Assembly: GCF_003286085.1 (NCBI RefSeq)
Contig: NW_020825288.1
Span: 9,238,001 to 9,302,000 of the forward strand
Direction of reading: 5' to 3'
From: Drosophila persimilis
Taxonomy: Eukaryota; Arthropoda; Insecta; Diptera; Drosophilidae
DNA length: 64,000 nt
The notes below the pieces were generated by a model. It was not told the DNA's origin and did not search any database. It saw nothing but the letters and a program-made list of their open reading frames with translations. The position numbers were made by a program, and so were the translations under genes. Positions 23,770 through 37,397 of this stretch are shown one piece after another. Numbering within the stretch: the first letter of the stretch is position 1; the number at the start of each line of letters is the position of its first letter.

Positions 23770-26700
23770 GGGGAGAGAGAATGCGATGCGGCAACAATCA
23801 CACCAACCATCATCATAATAATAACAAAAGCAGCAGCAGCTAGAGAACGGCAAGCGGCAGCGGCAGCGGCATCAGCAGGAGAACTTTATTTGACGCTGCC
23901 CCCCTCCTCCCATCTTGCCTCATCATTCTTTTTTCATTGTGCCACACCACAACACAACACAGCACAACAGGAGGCGAAGGAAGGGCACAAGGAAGGGGCA
24001 ACCGGGCTGTCAAAGTTTTTAGGTATCATTTCAGTTTATTTGAATTATTCATAATCCGGACAGCAGCGTAGGTCCGCCGCGCCATAAGAAACAAACAGCA
24101 GACCCGGACAATACAGGGGCTATAGCCAGGGCCAGGGCCAGGGCCAGGGCCAAAAACAGATAGCGGAAGCAGAAAATAAAAATCTTTCATTGTAAATATT
24201 TTGCCCTCCCACCGCTGCTGGTGCTGCTGCGAAAGAAATCAGGCAACGTAAAGTTTTTTTTGGCACAAACAAAAGGGAAATGAAGCCACAGCCGCAAAAA
24301 CCAAATTCGATTCAATCAACGGCCAAAATATGAGGGATCCAAAAGGAAAAGCCAAGCCAACCATTACCCGAGTCCTATGCCAACTGCAAATTAAGTGAAA
24401 CATTAAATATTGATGTTGGCTCTCAAACTCCCCAGAAAGTCAAATACCAGATCACAGGCAATCAGAAATCAGTTTGGGGGTATATCGGACCAGTTGGCAA
24501 TGCGGTATACATCAGACCTGTTGAGGCGCTGGAACAAACTAGGGTATTCCTCAGAGTCCTTGACGTAAGCACGCCCATGCCATGCCATTGTTCTGTGCAG
24601 CACGCAAATACGGAATGTCTTAAGAGTCGAAAGTTTTAACGCTTTTGCTTTTAGTTTCTTGTTCTTTTCGGCAGAGTTTTGCCTTAGTTTTCATAGCCAT
24701 CGAACTCCTGGCTCGACCCACAATAAAATTTGCAATAAATTGGGCAGCCATCGAAGAATGGGCGGTGGGTCGGTGGGTTGGCGGGTGGGGATTCTTTAGG
24801 ACAGTTTTACGAGAGTCACGCGATAGTTGGCGCCTGATATAAATAGAATGCGGCGTGCCCGAAATGATTGTAGAAATTGATTGTTGGTTAGAAAAGCAAC
24901 ACAGTCAATCATTCATTCCAGCCGGAAAGATAAACAGTGGCAGGAAAAGGGAAAATGTGGAAACGGAGAAATGAAAGTGGAACTGGCGTCGCAGGAGCAG
25001 GCCAGAAATTAGCACAAAACTTAGCCCAGGACCGCATCAAAAGTTTGTTCGGAAGCCTAATAAGCGCCACCCGCATGTCAGAGAAAGGCAGTCGGGGGTA
25101 AAACTCTCTCTTCTCTCTAGGGGTCTATTTATCCGTCTCCTTATCCCATCCACTCCCCCACTCACTCACTTACTCCCTCAGTCTTTCTTTAGTCATGTGA
25201 ATTCTCGACGATTTGCCAACATTTTCACTTTTACATTTGCGTGCTGCCTCTGCCACTGCCACTGCCACTGCCTCTGTCCGCGTCGCTGTCGTCGCATTGC
25301 GAATTCCTGCCAGCAGCGGGGCAAAGTTTTAGCATACTTTTCGGCGGCGGCGACAGTATTTTTTGTGCACTTGACATGTTTTGACACGCCAGAAAAGTGC
25401 ACGGCAAATGGCGACGACTCCAACGGTCGCTCGGCGAACATGTTTTCGTTGCCCCTGGAGTTTGACGTGATTTTGCGCGCCAAAAATGCAAACGCAAATC
25501 TGGTGAGCCCTCAACGAAAAGTAGCAGCAAAAAGCACCTTACCATCGCCGTCAGACTGCAGTTTTTGATACAAAGAAAATATAGCCAACATTAAAAATGT
25601 ACACATATCCCATTTGAGAATGGGAGAGTGGTGTACTCACCTGTCGATATCCTTGAGAATCGACTAGTAGTTTCTCCAAGTGCAGTGGTAACTCACCACG
25701 TTGCCCATAACAACCGTTTTCCAACCCGCTTTTGGCCGTTTCCAGGCGTCGCGTCCGACACTTGCACTTTCCAGGCGACGCTTTCCGTCTGTTTACCTTT
25801 TGCCGTTGCCATTACCATTACCATTACCTTTGCCGTTGCCTGTGTGCTGTTGCCTGTGTGCTGTTGCTTTAGTTACTGACCAACAGCGGGCTATTGGACG
25901 CGTTTTTCATTCAGCACATTATTTTATTGCTTTTGGGTAATAATTTCCACATGATTAACGTGAATATATGTATCTGGATGGTTTAATTATTAATTGGCGA
26001 GTACTTCTCCCATTCGGCACTTAACGCGTGTGAGTGTCGTTCCTGGCCAGGGGCGTGATATGTTTGGAAAAAATAATTGCTTTCGTTTTGCCAATCAACC
26101 AACCAACCAACCAACCGACCAGGCAGGCAGCCAGACAGGCAGACGGACAACCAATCAGGCCAACCAACAACAACTTGGCCGGTTAAATAAACAACAAGCC
26201 TATATATAAAGTATTTTTTGTAAAAATATTTGCTGGCAATTAAGGTTTTGGCCCGCCACAATTACGCGATCTATCAAACATAGCACACCGGCCCCAAACG
26301 GCATCGGCAAAACGGCGCAAGGGTAAGAGAGAGAGAGATAGAGAGACCATGTCGGAAGCAAATGTCGCTCTGCTGCCACATTGGATGGGAGTATAAATTG
26401 ATGCAATATGCAAATGACATTTTAATTAGTTTATTAATCGGGTGCTCCTGCCGTGGCTGCAGGCGGTTGGCGGCTCCGCAGGTGGAAACGCTTTTCCATC
26501 ATCAACTAGCGACAAGTGAATGCTGAGCGGAATAATTAATTTTTGAGCCGGAAAACCTGTTAATAAGCTTTACAGTGATCTTACCTGCGTTTATATCTTA
26601 TATCTTCCATTTTCCATCTTTTGCAGCCCCAACTGCTGCGGCAACGGGACCGCAGCAATCGGAACGCGCTGCATTATTGTGCCGCGCAGGACCTGGAACA

Positions 26701-29700
26701 GACAAGAGACCTCGTGGCGGCCGCCAGCATCGCCATCGCAGCCCCCGAGCTGCTGGAGTCCGCCGATGAAGATGGCTTCACGCCGCTTCACTTGGCTGTT
26801 ATTCAGGGCAATTTGGCCATGGTCAATTTGCTGCTAGCGAACAAAGCCGATGTGAATGCGGTGGACAATGAGGGTCACTCGGTGGTGCACTGGGCAACTG
26901 GTGAGTGTCCGGGTTCCTCCGAAGAATGATTGATGTTTACTTTGATGAACTTATCCCCTAACTTATCTTGCCATAGTTTGCGGCGAGGTGGAGTCCCTGC
27001 GCGCTGTCCTGGCAGCCGGAGCAAACGTCGCCCAGCCGGATGTGAATGGCGGGACTCCGTTGCACTATGCCGCCCAGATGTGCGGGGCCAGCTACGACAG
27101 CAAGCAGCAGCAGTCCAACTCCAGTAAACTGGCCCTAGAGATACTCGGCATTCTGCTGGCCCATCCCCAGAGCAGTGTCGATGTCCAGGACAAGGACGGC
27201 CGGCAGCCGCTGCTGTGGGCTGCTTCGGCGGGATCGGCCAAGGCGATGATTGCATTGGTGAAGGCGGGTGCCCGTGTGGAGAGTGCCGATAAGTGGGTTC
27301 AATGGATTCATGTCCCCAAAGATGCTCTAGTAATAAATCTCATATTGTTCTTTCAGAGATGGACTCACTGCTCTACACTGCGCCGGCTCGCGTGGGCACA
27401 CCGAGTGTATCGATACGTTGATCAGCCTCTGCGGCGCCCCGACCGACCTCATCGACTCTAACGGCTGTACGGCGTTGCACTACGCCGTGACCCTGGGCCA
27501 TGCCGATTCCACAGCCCGTCTGCTGGACTTGGAGGCGGATCCGAATCGACAGGATCGCAAGGGACGCACGCCCGGCCACTGTGGCTGCGCCAAGGGACAG
27601 TTCGAGACGTTGAAGCTGCTCAAAGAGCGAGGAGCGAACCTCTGGCTCAGGAATGCGAAGGGAGATCTGCCGCTCCACGAGGCCGCTGCCTCCGGTCGGA
27701 GGGAGCTCGTGGAATGGCTGCTCGCCCAGAGGTCCAAGCAGGTGAACACCACCAGTAACGATGGTAGGAGTCTGCTGCACATTGCGGCTGCCAACGACTA
27801 CACGGACATGTGCAAGCTCCTCCTCGACTACGGAGGGGATGTGAATGCCGTCTACCGCAACTCCAGGGGCCTGGTTCTGACTCCCTTGGATGGGGCTTTG
27901 CAGCGAGGACACCGCTCGACGGCCAAGTTCCTGCAGGCGAATGGCGGCCAGCCTTCGAACAAGGTGAAGCTTACCACCAGACGGGGCAATCCCTTCCACG
28001 AAGCCAACGCTGCCGATCTGGTGCGACCCCTGAAGTATGTGGAGAAGGAGGAGGTCGAAGATCTGCGCAGCTCCAAGAAGTATGTCGTGTATCTAAAGCG
28101 ATCCGATTCGGATAATGGTAATGGCAATGGGAACGGCCAAGAGGAGGGGGACTGTAGCTGTGCGGAGGAAACCTACCGCAAGGAGCAGCGCCTGAAGCAC
28201 GTTTGCCGACGCCACAAGAGGCGGCAGCTCCGCAGACGCACCAGCAGCTGTGGCGAGTCCAAGCACGAGAAGTGCAGCGATCTGTGCCGCTCCAAGAGCA
28301 ACATCGAGATCAGACGCCGCAAGTCCAGGGAACGGTATGCCAGCTCCAGCGATTGGGAGGCCGAGGAGGAGGACGACGAGGACTCTTGCGAGAACTGCTG
28401 CTACCACAAGCGGCGGAAGGAGCGGGTGGTGTCGCGAAAACGTTCCACATCTTCCAGAAGATCGAAAGAGCAGCATGATAGCGATGCGGATGATGGCAGT
28501 GAGGATAACAAGTTCAACACATCGCCAGTGAAGGGTTCGAGGAAGCAGATTGAAGTCAATGGAGAAAATATTGCAAGAGAGCAAGGGTCGGGTAGTGCCA
28601 AGGATCGTCCCCAATCTGCTGTCAAACTCCAAACGCCACCGTCCACAGCCAACAAGGAAAGAACCTTCATCAAGTCGCCGCCCCAGAGCGCCAGGAGCGA
28701 GAAGTCCGTGCAACCAGAGACTCTACAGGTGGTTGAATCGCATGCCGTGGAGTTGACAGATGAGGAGCAAGAGACGGCCAAGTCCGTGGTGACACAAGTC
28801 GATGTCCATCACGATGCCGAGCAGCTGACATCTAAGTCGTCGGAGGAACTACCTGCCGCAGAGGTCGAGCAGGTGCAGAAGCAGGAGCCGGAGGCCAAGC
28901 TGCAGCTTAGCGAGGAGGAGACACAGTTGGTCTCCAAGGAGGTTGAGCAGGTCATCAAAATAGCGGCCACTGCCTTGAGCAGTGAGTCCAAGAGCTCCAC
29001 CGAAGAGCAGCCAGCAGAGGTGAAGGATGAGCACCAGGAACAGAATGTAGCTCCTAAAGATGAAGCTGAAAAAGTGGCAAAAGAATCCCCACCCACTCCC
29101 GTGCCAGAGAAAGAGTCAACACCCCCTGTACCTGCCACGCCCACACCGCCACCAGCCAGTGGTGGTGGGGGAGAAACGCCCAAGCCACAGACAACCGCAG
29201 AGGCACCACCAGAGCCAGAGCCACCAAAAGCTGAGGAGATATCAAAAGCTTCACCAGCATCTGCTGCCAAAAATCGAGAGCAGATGGAGATGACGGCTTC
29301 CACCATTCCCCCGTCAGAGCCACCCAAGCCGCAGGTTGAGCCGAAAAAACCGCCAACCGCACAGCAACCACGCCCTGCGCCAGCCCCAGCCCCAGCGCCA
29401 ACCCCAGCCCCAGTCGCGGCGCAGTCTCCAGCCGGCACCCAGTCCCAGGAGCAGCCGCAACGGGAGCAGGAGTCGAGACGTTCGTTCACACTGCTGCCCT
29501 CCGACTCGGCGGACGATGACCCAGTTGGAGCCCCTGAGGGCGCAGTAAACGCTTCCGACGAACCATTGGCCACTGAACGCAAATCGAGCTTCCATGTGCT
29601 GAAGAGCGACGAATCCGTGGGGGACCTGGAGCGTGCAGCGCGCCCCGGACGGAGCGTCGACTACAGCGGCAACAACAATCAAGTCTTTCAAGTGGTGGCC

Positions 29701-32700
29701 GACGGCAGCTCAGCGACCAAGCTGCCCAGTGCCTCGGAGCTGGAGAAGATGGACTACGACTATGAGGAATACGATGAGGAGGAGTACGACGACGACGATA
29801 TCGATGGCATTGACCCGGAGCACGACAGTGCTCTGCGTCGCTTCCTGACCAGTGGCAATCGTCATGGCGTGGGTGGGGCAGCAGGAGATGGCGCCACAGC
29901 CACCAGTGATGCTACTGGAGCCACTGGAGTCTACGATGCGATGGCCAACGGACGCAAGCGTCGCCTTAAGAAGCGCGTGCGCAGCGGTGCGAAGACGCGC
30001 AGCAACTGGAAGAATGCCCAGGAGACCCGCGACGGTGGTGGCAATGCTGTCCTGACCAGCAAGGATCAGGACTCGGGCTTCGAGCCCAGTCCGCGGGCGG
30101 AACGAAGCAAAATTCCCACCCTGCGGTCGGCCCACACGGCCATGCCGCGGCGCCCCATCTATGCCACCCTCGACGGTCGGTCCTGCAGCAGTCGCCTGGA
30201 GAATCGTAAGCCCGGCGACAAGGGCGCCTGCGATATGGCCGCCGTCACGCGGTCCATTCAGCGCAACATCCGAAGGTGAGTGAGTGAGTGAGTGGCCGAG
30301 ATTGTCGCTTCGCCATGAGAGTTGGTTGATGGCAGGATTCATTCATTTAAATTAATCTCCAGGCAGTTAGTGGCGACCTACGCGTCCTGCGCTGCCCTGC
30401 CTTTTCGGCTCTAGATTTATTTACTTGATGCTTGATTTTAATCAACTTGAATGTCCCAGTGCCCGGGCCAGTGGCTCCGCTCCGCATTGTATCACGCGCG
30501 CACTTCAGCTCCGTGGCCTTTTAATGTAATCAAACTGCCTGGAGGCCGCCCCATCCAGGCCAGGCCAAGCCAGGCCGCCTTAAAGTTAATTTAGTCTGGG
30601 ATTTAATAGCCTGGGCAACATTTCTCATTTCTTCCCATTTTGGGGTTTCTGTTTCGAGCTGGGATACAGCCGTTGCGCCGCCTTCGCCTTCGCGGCCATT
30701 GTTGTTGCTCTACCCTGCGCTGCTTTGGTCAGTAAATAAATTGCCCGGCTTCCGTTCTCCATAAAAATGCGCGCTTTAAAGTTATTATAACGCGGTTAAA
30801 GGCAATAAACGCGGCATTAATGTTCATTTTCCATGTACTTGAGCATGAACTATGACCCACTGTCGGGGTCGAGCCCAAGCCCATTGCGGCAGCCGTCTCA
30901 ACGCTTAACCGTAACAGGTGGGGGTCAGACGGAGTGTGTGTGTATGGCTGGTGGCTGTGACAAATTAATTGGCCTCATCGTCTCGGTGTGACAAGTACTT
31001 AATAATATTCTATCCTGTTCCATGTCTTTTTCGGGCGACTTAATTAGACGAAATGGAATGTATTCCGTTTGATTCTTTGCCAAGGGGTCAAACGATTAGA
31101 GGAGACCGCCAAACGTATATCATAATTAGGTCAACGTCAAGCATCATCGCATCCCAAGCCTCCCACCTCCAGCCTTCACTTCACTACTCGCAATATCCCT
31201 CCTGATTTACGAGAATTTCAATGGTAACGAACGAATTCCCGCCAAATCTCGTCCGCCCTTGTCATTAGCCGAAATGCTCATTTCCGGCAAAGAGTTGCGC
31301 ATTTTAATTAGGTGCACGGACGGCAGTACTGGACTGAACCGGGCCACGGGGCACGGGACACGAGACACGAGACGCCTCCCCAAGAAGCGACCGACCGCCC
31401 ACCTGCGGTGTGTTGCTTTGTTTATGCAGAAACTTGAACAAAATATGAAAATGAGCCAGAACCAGCCAGAAAAGCCTGCAACTGGAGTCCTTGTGAAAAC
31501 CAAAGAGAAACCCGGTCTCTGGCTCCGTTTACAACTCGCTAATGCTAATTGTAAATGGAATTAGTGCAGATTAGCGGGGGAATTTTTGGGAAGAGGCTAC
31601 AGGGCAATTACCATTTGTGTTCGCTCTTCGTTGGCGTGCTTGTACCGGAAATCCTTTTGTGCCCCCAAGGATTTTGGCCCCGAAATTGGCCATAAGCCGC
31701 CACTAGCGATGCGTAGAGCAGAGCAACTCTGCCCTAGAGCCGGTATGCTCTCGTGTGCTCGGTTTAATTGAATTTCTGTCATTTGTTTGAGGCGAATCAA
31801 TACACGCTGCTCTTCTGGTGCCACAAGCCCCGAGCCACGAGCCACGGGCGCCGCTCAAGTCTCAAACTTAAAAGTCAATTGTATTTATTTATGGTATTTG
31901 CATAAGCCGTGCCACACACAAAACTTAATTAAAAAGCGTAAGCTGACTTTTATTAATTTTGCTAATCTGCCTTGTAGCCCATGAATAAATTTGCAAACAT
32001 CCAAACCGAAAAAAGGAAAAGCAACAGCAACAGAAACGAAACAGAAACTCTCTGCCAGAACAAAAACAAAAGCAAAATCCGGCCGGCGAGCGCATTTCAT
32101 AAATAATTCTTTCCACTTGACTAATGAAAATATTTAACTCGGCTGTTTGCATAAGCCGGAAAGAAGACCAGAAACCAGAGCCACGAGAAAATGTGTAGCT
32201 GAAAGGCCAAGAACAAGACCATTCGCGTTCCATGTTAAGGTTTCGGCAAATACGCACCATGCGGCGTATACGCAATGCACGCGAAAACCGAAAGTCAAAC
32301 AAGTGTCTCGCACAGCACAGCGCAGCCCCAGCCCTAGACCCAGACCCAGACCCAGCCTCTCAGAGCCGGCAACTTTTGCCAGAACAACTTCCTCAACAAG
32401 TCGACAGAGTGAGTCAATTAATTCTTGAAAAACACACAGAAGGAATCTGGAGGGAAAAAAAATAACCAAATAGAATTTACTTGGGGGCCAAGGCGATGCG
32501 ATGCGATGGTCTGAAATGAAGTAAAAAGTGAATCCACAATCCATAGCTCCCAGTAGAATATGCCCCCACTCCACTCCCCATGAAAAGTGTGTAAATAGAG
32601 ATTTTGTTTTTCATTTTATTCGCATTCGTATATTTTGCATTCGCATGCTGTTTTTCCATGGACTTGGACCTGGACCTGGATCTGGTCCTGGTCCTGGTAT

Positions 32701-35700
32701 GAATGCTGGTCTTGCTGCTCGCCCAACTTTATTTTCCCTCCTCGCTTTTGGCTCCAAAGAGATTAAAATTTTATCTGACGCATAAATTAAACAAATAACT
32801 TACCGGCGGTGCGTGTGTGTGGGTGTGTGGGAGTGTCGGTGTGTCGGTGTGCTGTTGTGTGTCCCAGCAGCACAGGTGAGATTTGGGATTTATAATGTGC
32901 GCTCACGTAATTGACATTGTTAAATATTTGGATTTCGTTTCGGGGCTTCGGCCCCGAGTTTTATCGGTTGTCCTTGTGGATAGCCTCCCTCCTGCCTGCC
33001 TCCCTCTCTTCCTCCGGCCGTTACGCAATTAGGCATATTTTCTGGCCGATTTTAAATGTTGATTATGCAAAACTATCCAGGACTTAATTAACGTGCAATA
33101 TGGCAAATCAAATACGTTATTTTACTTAAAGTTTGGCTCGCCCTTTTCTGGATTCGAGTGTTTGGAGATTCTCAGCCACTTGGAGAGGCAGACGATAAAG
33201 CTCTCAGAGCTCTCAGTGGGTCTGCTCTCAGCCACGGCACTTGCCAAAGTTTGAAGCCTGAGCTCAGGAACATAGCCGTAATGAAAAATGAAGCGGAAAA
33301 GTTTTTTGGGAAACCCAAGAAGTCGACAGCGAAGCGACTTTCAAATCAGCCGCAGACTTTTCGCGGGTTGGCGGTCATCGATTTTAAGGCAAAATTCTCT
33401 CACCTGCTAGCCTGGAAACCTGCTCAGCCATGCAGCTGCATGCAGGCCACGTGCTCGTCTTCATCCTGATGCCACAGCCGCCTCTTGTCGGACCATTAAC
33501 ACTTGGCAAAAGGTTCTGCATCGCTTTTGTTATTTGTGCCGCACAAATTGCCGGCGGGCGGGCAGTTTCTGTTGTTGCAACTTGTGCAGCGCTTAATTTC
33601 TTTGCATTTTGTTGTCACTGGCGTTGTCAGCGCTCTAGCAGAGCAGAGCAGCACTATGCCTATGCTGTGCCTCTGCCTCAGCCTCAGCCTCTGCCAGTAT
33701 CAACTGTGCTGACTTTGCCGCTGGCGGGCTTTCCACTTCATCCACTTTGGTGGTGCGTGCACTTTTTGCCTGTCACATTTGTGTCACAAACAGGAAGACG
33801 TGGGCTGAGGCTGGGGCTGGGCCGGGAACGGGGCGGGGGCGTGGGCGTGGGTGTGGCTGTCAGTCGGTCCGTCGGACACACAGACATCTGTGCTGGTCGG
33901 TCGCTGGAAGCGCTTGCAGTTGCAGTTGCAAATGTAGCACACAAAATCAACGCCGCACAAGAAAACGAAATGAAAGTTGTACTAAGCGAACGTAAAGCGG
34001 AAACGGAAATCAGTAGCAGCGACGGCAGCGACAGCGACAGCGACAGCAACAGCAAAAGGGAAAGGCAGGAGGTGCGAAGCAGAAGCGGCAGCAAAAAATG
34101 TGCCAAGGACAGCAGCATGGCAAAAAGTATTTGCACAGGCGGTGGCGCAGGCACAAAGAGAAAGACTTGCAAATAACTCAGGCACAACCGAATGGATGAG
34201 CCAAAAGCGAGGCGTAAAATTGAAAAGCGCTTCGGCAAACAAGCGATGACGATGAAGATGACGATGACGACCAAGATAAAGATGGTGCAAAGATGGTGAT
34301 GAAGATGAAGATGGTGCTGCAGATGACCACAGGACGAAACAGCAGAGGGGGCAACAGCAGTGGCAGCAGCAAAACAAGCGGAAGCTGAAGGATGGCCATC
34401 AGAGCGGCACAAGGCCCAGGGCCCAGAGCTGGCCGCTTTGAAGCCGCTCCGGGGATTTCGCTGGGCCCTCGGCCAATTTATTACGCAGTTTTTGGCTCAC
34501 AAGCATTCTTACCTTGGCGGCCCTCTTGCTATTTATTAGCTGCCTCTCAGCTCTCCCTGCCCGCCCACTCGGTGGCGAGGGCGAGGCGACCAATGAACTT
34601 TTGTTTCAAAGTCAAATTGTTTTGCACAAATTCGCGTAGCGCAGCCAAGTGGCGAGCAGTGTCAAGCGGTCGCCTCCGACTCCGCTGGCAGCCGGTAAGG
34701 CTTACCGCTCGTTGGATAAACAATTTTCAAAACGCTCCACGGCAGCAGCAGCAGGCGATCCGAGTGCACTCGACAAATTTGCTTAGTTTTTTCGGTAAAA
34801 TGCATTTCTCTGCCAACCGGTTGAGGACGATGACGACGATGCTGCCAGTTGATTTGGAAAAGTTGTCGGCCTCCTAGCACGTTTTAAGGAACAACTTTCG
34901 AGTGCTTAAAGAGTGCTGCACATTCCTCCATTTAATATGCTGTTCAAACGAGTATGCACTCTCTCTCTGTCTCACCCTGTCTCTCTCTTTCGTATTTGCC
35001 TAATTTTTAATATAATTTCTAATAACATTTTATGGCACACCCTAGCCCCGCTGCTGGCTTTAATTTTACTTGTACTCCCTCTCTGCCTTTTGCCCGCTCA
35101 ATTATTAATAGAATTTTTTCCGCGTACGCACTTTAGTATTTTTTGAAATTTTAATAACATGATGCCTTTTATTGCGCTCGCGCATTGTCTGGGCGGGCCT
35201 CTGCCTCTGGCCTCTGGCCTCTGAGCCGGCTAAAATGGGGGGCGATGCGGACCACCTCCTCGAGGTCTTTGTGGGGCACAGCAGGCGGCTGTGTCTTTGT
35301 TTGCCTCGCGAAATATCAAAATGACAATTTACGTACATTTGCCAACATTTATTTTGTGCGCTAGCTGCTCGCAAAGCTCCAGGATGATACTGATACTGAT
35401 GATGATTCTGACGGGGCTGGGACAGATAAGGATGGGACAGAGGGTGCCACTGGCTGCGCTTTTCTTTTGGGGCTGGCAGCGTTCTTTATTGCTTTTTCAT
35501 TCTTATGTACATCCGCAGATATTACATGGAGCGCAAGATCTTCCAGCATCTGCTGGAGCTCAAGTCGCTGCAGATACGCTCTAGCAAGCTGAACGAGGCG
35601 GTCCTCGTGAAGCGGGCGGTCGACGACTACCACAAATCGTGTGTGTTGCTCAACGGCGAGACGGGCACCAGGCTGCGGCGCTACAACTTCAGTGAGTACA

Positions 35701-37397
35701 CGTTCAAGAACTTTGAACTCTTCCTGTACGAGACGCTCAAGGGACTCCAGAAGCCGGGCACCAACAACTTTCAGAACATCAACGACGTCTACGAGGAGGT
35801 GTGCTACAGTTTCTTTCCGTTTCCTTTTGGTGGACACTCTTTCATGCATTTCCTCTCTTTTCCTTGAAGGCGGAGCGACGTCTCAGTCCGGACTACAATG
35901 CCTACGAGAAGGCTCTACAGTGCACCACAAAGACGCATCGGTGCCTCCATGCAGCACACGCTTACACGGGCATTCCCTGTGCCGCCTACAGTAAGTGAAT
36001 GAGAAAACGAGGCTTCTTCTCATTGCTCTGTTGTCTCGTGTCTCGTGTCTCGCTTCTCGCTTCTTATCTCTCACTTCTCCTTCTGAGAGGAGAGCCCTGA
36101 GGGCTTTAAACGGCTGTGTGCAAGCGTGAAAAATGGCACCAGTCCAAGGCATTCAGAATGGGACTTCCCGAGTCAAATCGCTTGGCCGGGAGCTGGAAAC
36201 ACTTTCACTGCCTCCTCGGCCTCTCCCTCGCTGCCAGCAGTGGGTCAAGCGTGGGGTCGCAGCGGATATGGCGGACACTCGAATTCAAAGCAGATATGCC
36301 CCAGATGCCGGGGGCATAAAAATATAAATCCTAATTACGAGCAGTTTATTCAGTGCGAGGCAAATTAAAAAATCCTCGGGACCACCGACTTTCTGGCTTT
36401 CTGGCTTTCTGGCTTTCAACTTTTATTACATCTTTCACTCGCTCGTTCTCTGTGGATGGATGCTTTATTCTTCAAAAGGATGCGTCCGGCTTATGCCAAA
36501 TTAAAAACGCATTCATTTGTGCCCCGTCTGTTTGCCCCGGGCTTCTCCCTTCTCCCCTCCCTGTCCTTCTTGCCACTTCCTGCTGCTGCTGCTGCTGTTT
36601 ATATACTGTTATTTTGTTGAAAGTAGCAGAAAGTCGAGGCAACACTAATCCCCAGCTGAGAACGCTTTTGATCCGGCAAACGAAAATGGGTTGTGAGCGA
36701 CGAGTGTCAGACAGGAGTAGCACGAGCAGGACCAGCAGAAGAAGCAGAATCAGCTCCAGCTGTGAAATTGAAGCACCCTGCTCCATTCTCTTATTAGTTT
36801 TTACGATTGCATGCAATTTAGCAGAGTGTTGTCCACGCCACCTGACAGGAGGCGCCTCTGACAGCTCTGTCAGCTCTGGCAGCTGGCAATTCATTGCACT
36901 GGAGCGGAGTGGGGCCCCGTTGTGCCCAGTTGTGGCAATGATCGCCCTTGATCATTAATCTAATGTGTCTGTCTACCCATCTTGATATTGCAGTTCCCAT
37001 GATGAATCACCATACGATGCCCAAGTTCGGCTTTGGACAGTACAAGAAGACCGGCAGCGTGAGCAGCTTCTTTCTGCCAAAAATACTCACCAGTGGGCGT
37101 GCCTCCAGCGGCCGGGCCGCCGGCATGGGCGGCAGTGGCGGTGGCGGTGGCAGTGGCAGCCGCTGCAACCACAAGGTTGCTCTGGAGCTGTCACATGGCA
37201 AGAATAAGCAACTAATTTCACTGCCAGCGGAAAAGTTGGACAGCAATAAACGCTATTATGTGACGTTCACAGTTAAGGACTCCTCGGGGCACGGCAGTGC
37301 CATCGAGTCGCACAAACAATACCAGAAGCAGCACCAGCAGCAGCATCAGCACCAGCAGCAATGCGGGAATACTGCGGGCGAGCCAGGCGGCAAGTAG
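14182..37397 (+). CDS. Large ankyrin-repeat protein, 1585 aa, seven exons
   Basis: Coding exons are 14182-14625, 26627-26900, 26977-27292, 27357-30275, 35519-35798, 35870-35990 and 36994-37397. All have GT/AG borders and the phases close exactly (4758 nt). An in-frame TAG sits just upstream of the start. Residues 1-120 are low-complexity, with a Gln/His run. Residues about 125-550 hold about 11 ankyrin repeats, with hallmarks such as GFTPLHLAVIQGN and DGLTALHCAGSRGH. Residues about 600-1270 are disordered: Lys/Arg-rich with Cys clusters, then Glu-, Pro- and Ala-rich, then an acidic Tyr/Asp patch. Residues about 1318-1460, containing ERKIFQHLLELK and VLVKRAVDDY, look like a folded, probably conserved block I cannot name. 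The tail is Gly- and His/Gln-rich. No signal peptide or membrane helix is visible, so it is probably a cytoplasmic or cortical scaffold. I do not assign a gene symbol. Confidence 0.92.
17754..17795. repeat. CCCTG pentamer array
   Basis: About seven CCCTG-like units with single-base variants, inside ankyrin intron 1. Confidence 0.85.
20597..20636. repeat. GCATGAG 7-bp tandem repeat
   Basis: Nearly six near-perfect copies of GCATGAG within ankyrin intron 1. The 7-bp unit cycles through all frames, so it is not coding. Confidence 0.9.
23721..23769. repeat. GAT trinucleotide microsatellite
   Basis: About 16 GAT units with one interruption, in ankyrin intron 1. It produces spurious poly-Met, poly-Ile and poly-His frames. 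Confidence 0.9.
24125..24152. repeat. GGGCCA hexamer array
   Basis: Four to five GGGCCA units in ankyrin intron 1. A very similar hexamer expansion occurs inside a coding exon of the Sidestep-family gene. Confidence 0.85.
26092..26120. repeat. CCAA tetramer array
   Basis: About six CCAA units followed by a degenerate AGGCAGGC/CAGAC run, in ankyrin intron 1 about 500 bp before exon 2. Confidence 0.8.
30275..30296 (+). promoter_or_regulatory. Tandem GTGA splice donor of ankyrin exon 4
   Basis: The donor is embedded in GTGAGTGAGTGAGTGAGTGG, offering GTGAGT cores every four bases (30276, 30280, 30284, 30288). Only the first keeps the downstream frame. The genomic frame meets TGA at 30277-30279, so later donors or retention would end the protein near residue 1318. 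Confidence 0.6.
30276..35518 (+). other. Intron 4 of the ankyrin gene (5.2 kb)
   Basis: The donor is CGAAG|GTGAGT and the acceptor ACATCCGCAG; the split codon is AG/A (Arg). The longest open frame inside (plus strand, 33430-34176) is low-complexity with no splice or codon-usage support. No nested gene is called. Confidence 0.85.

Larger units (their letters stand above)
14626..26626 (+). other. Intron 1 of the ankyrin gene (12 kb)
   Basis: Bounded by donor AAG|GTAAGA and acceptor CTTTTGCAG, phase 0. No convincing nested gene or alternative exon was found; its open frames are microsatellite-driven or short. Long first introns in flies often hold enhancers. Confidence 0.85.

Noticed and set aside
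27373-27999. 208-codon minus-strand frame
   Set aside because: Antisense shadow of the ankyrin repeats, where the sense strand gives clear ankyrin motifs.
28093-30342. Several 100-257 codon minus-strand frames opposite the ankyrin exon 4
   Set aside because: These are antisense shadows of GC-rich, repetitive coding sequence; the sense strand explains them fully.
33430-34176. 248-codon open frame on the plus strand
   Set aside because: It lies in ankyrin intron 4. The translation is low-complexity (Ser/Asp, Arg/Gly, poly-Leu/Pro runs from CAG and CTC tracts), with no domain, no splice support and no fly codon bias.
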